This document shows positions 63,409-64,000 of a DNA stretch of 64,000 nucleotides, in pieces. The DNA comes from a bacterium (GTDB taxonomy: Bacteria; Planctomycetota; Planctomycetia; Kolteriales; Kolteriaceae). Position 1 is the stretch's first letter, and the number at the start of each line of letters is the position of its first letter. The translations under genes and the position numbers were made by a program. Location: assembly GCA_019753235.1 (NCBI GenBank), contig JAIELF010000020.1, positions 96,693 through 160,692 of the forward strand. Direction: 5' to 3'. Under the pieces are notes generated by a model. That model did no database searches. It saw only the letters and a list, made by a program, of their open reading frames with translations, and was not told the origin of the DNA.

Positions 63409-64000
63409 CTAATCCACTGTATCGGGAGGCGGGGCGGGCTTCTTGCCGGGCGGAGGAGGAGGCGCAGGCGGCGGAGGGACGTATCCCTCGCATTGAAAGT
63501 ATCCCTGCAAGTTGAGAATCCATTCGTCCTTGGGACCCATCGGCTGCCAACCGGCAGGGACGTTGGCTTCTTCGCATTCCTTGCGGGCGGCGATGTACAC
63601 TTCGTGGCTATCGGGCCAAACGAGAAAGCGAGCATACTGCGCATCAGGATTGATCGCGGCCAGATCGCGGCGATAGGGAGAGTTTGGCCTGCCTATTAAT
63701 CGCTGAATGGTTCCTTGATCATCACGTAGCTTGACGACCATGTGCGGGGCCTTATTGATCTCGCGAAATTCAAGGAGAAACTGCTCGTTGCCGAGCTTCT
63801 CCTGCTGAAAGATCTCGACCCCGCGCGGACAGTCGCAAACACCCTCGGCCTTGAGGGCGCGACTCTTGATCGTATCGACGACATACTTTATGGCGGAATC
63901 AATGTCGATGGCGGCCACGCGACCCCCGTAACAAACGTAATAGACTGGCTTGAAGTTGTCTGGCACCGCGCGTGGATTGGGGAGACCGACGATTTTGGGC
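63409..64000 (-). CDS. Proline-rich-tailed hypothetical protein, 5' end beyond window
   Basis: The frame is open to the right window edge; a GTG at 63966 is a possible internal start, but codons upstream (PKIVGLPNPRAV) look continuous, so the gene probably starts outside. The visible 196 codons contain YYVCYGGRVAAIDIDSA, two Cys in VCDCPRG, a helix-rich middle and a C-terminal Pro-rich tail (PPPPAPPPPPGKKPAPPP). No family is recognised. The following 218 bp to murB hold nothing I can support. Confidence 0.6.
   Translation of the reverse strand, partial: PKIVGLPNPRAVPDNFKPVYYVCYGGRVAAIDIDSAIKYVVDTIKSRALKAEGVCDCPRGVEIFQQEKLGNEQFLLEFREINKAPHMVVKLRDDQGTIQRLIGRPNSPYRRDLAAINPDAQYARFLVWPDSHEVYIAARKECEEANVPAGWQPMGPKDEWILNLQGYFQCEGYVPPPPAPPPPPGKKPAPPPDTVD

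Noticed and set aside
1..64000. CRISPR arrays, rRNA genes and replication origins
   Set aside because: No regularly spaced repeats, rRNA-like sequence or clustered DnaA boxes were seen in reading the window.

Overview
This window looks like a chromosome segment of a planctomycete (phylum Planctomycetota). The lineage is inferred from gene content: PEP-CTERM-type surface proteins, an ECF sigma factor overlapping a giant Ser/Thr kinase with WD40 repeats, a PQQ-type beta-propeller protein, a redoxin/cytochrome c/copper-monooxygenase fusion, a CIA30 protein, HD-GYP signalling and many acyl-CoA ligases. No rRNA or other direct taxonomic marker is present.

Positions 1-8.3 kb hold a tight, minus-strand phage structural block. 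In transcription order it encodes a one-TM coiled-coil protein, a small unknown, an exported unknown, a papain-like C1 peptidase, two small unknowns, a ParB-like protein, an ABC-ATPase/GNAT fusion, TerS, TerL, a DUF935-like portal and the start of a phage protease that runs off the left edge. No integrase, repressor or replication gene lies at its right border. A 25-bp near-identical sequence sits before its first gene and again before the protease gene. It may be a prophage, a decayed prophage or a gene-transfer-agent-like locus.

Positions 8.3-16.7 kb hold housekeeping and envelope genes: a D-lactate dehydrogenase-like enzyme, a redoxin, a HEAT-repeat protein, a PQQ propeller, an HTH regulator, Maf/YceF, an alpha/beta hydrolase and a WD40 protein. 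Positions 16.7-26.4 kb are acyl-CoA metabolism: an AtuA pair, a LiuC/AtuE-like hydratase and three AMP-forming ligases. Two of those ligases are a tandem duplication split by a PEP-CTERM gene on the other strand.

Positions 26.6-34.2 kb hold a pseudo-beta-lactamase-fold protein, a methyltransferase coupled to a tandem SnoaL-like protein, a histidine phosphatase, a sialidase-fold protein and a PrsW-type membrane protease. Positions 34.4-42.8 kb form a beta-oxidation run (long-chain ligase, thiolase, FadJ-type multifunctional enzyme, MMPL exporter), whose last gene overlaps a convergent ketopantoate-reductase-like gene by 146 bp.

Positions 43.7-51 kb contain a frameshifted PEP-CTERM gene, a CIA30 protein, an SMP-30/strictosidine-synthase-like protein, an M20 amidohydrolase and the copper-monooxygenase fusion, which ends in a strong intrinsic terminator. 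Positions 51.3-56.1 kb encode a two-gene signalling unit: an ammonium transporter fused to PAS, histidine kinase, two receiver domains and an HPt domain, translationally coupled to a REC-HD-GYP protein. This implies ammonium-responsive c-di-GMP turnover. Positions 57.2-62 kb hold a WD40 kinase/ECF sigma pair flanked by two transposase remnants (REP-associated tyrosine type and IS3 type). The window ends with tRNA-Ala(CGC), murB (with a tyrosine at the usual catalytic Ser position) and a truncated proline-rich gene. Starts were chosen by Shine-Dalgarno spacing and family alignment from memory; no database search was run.
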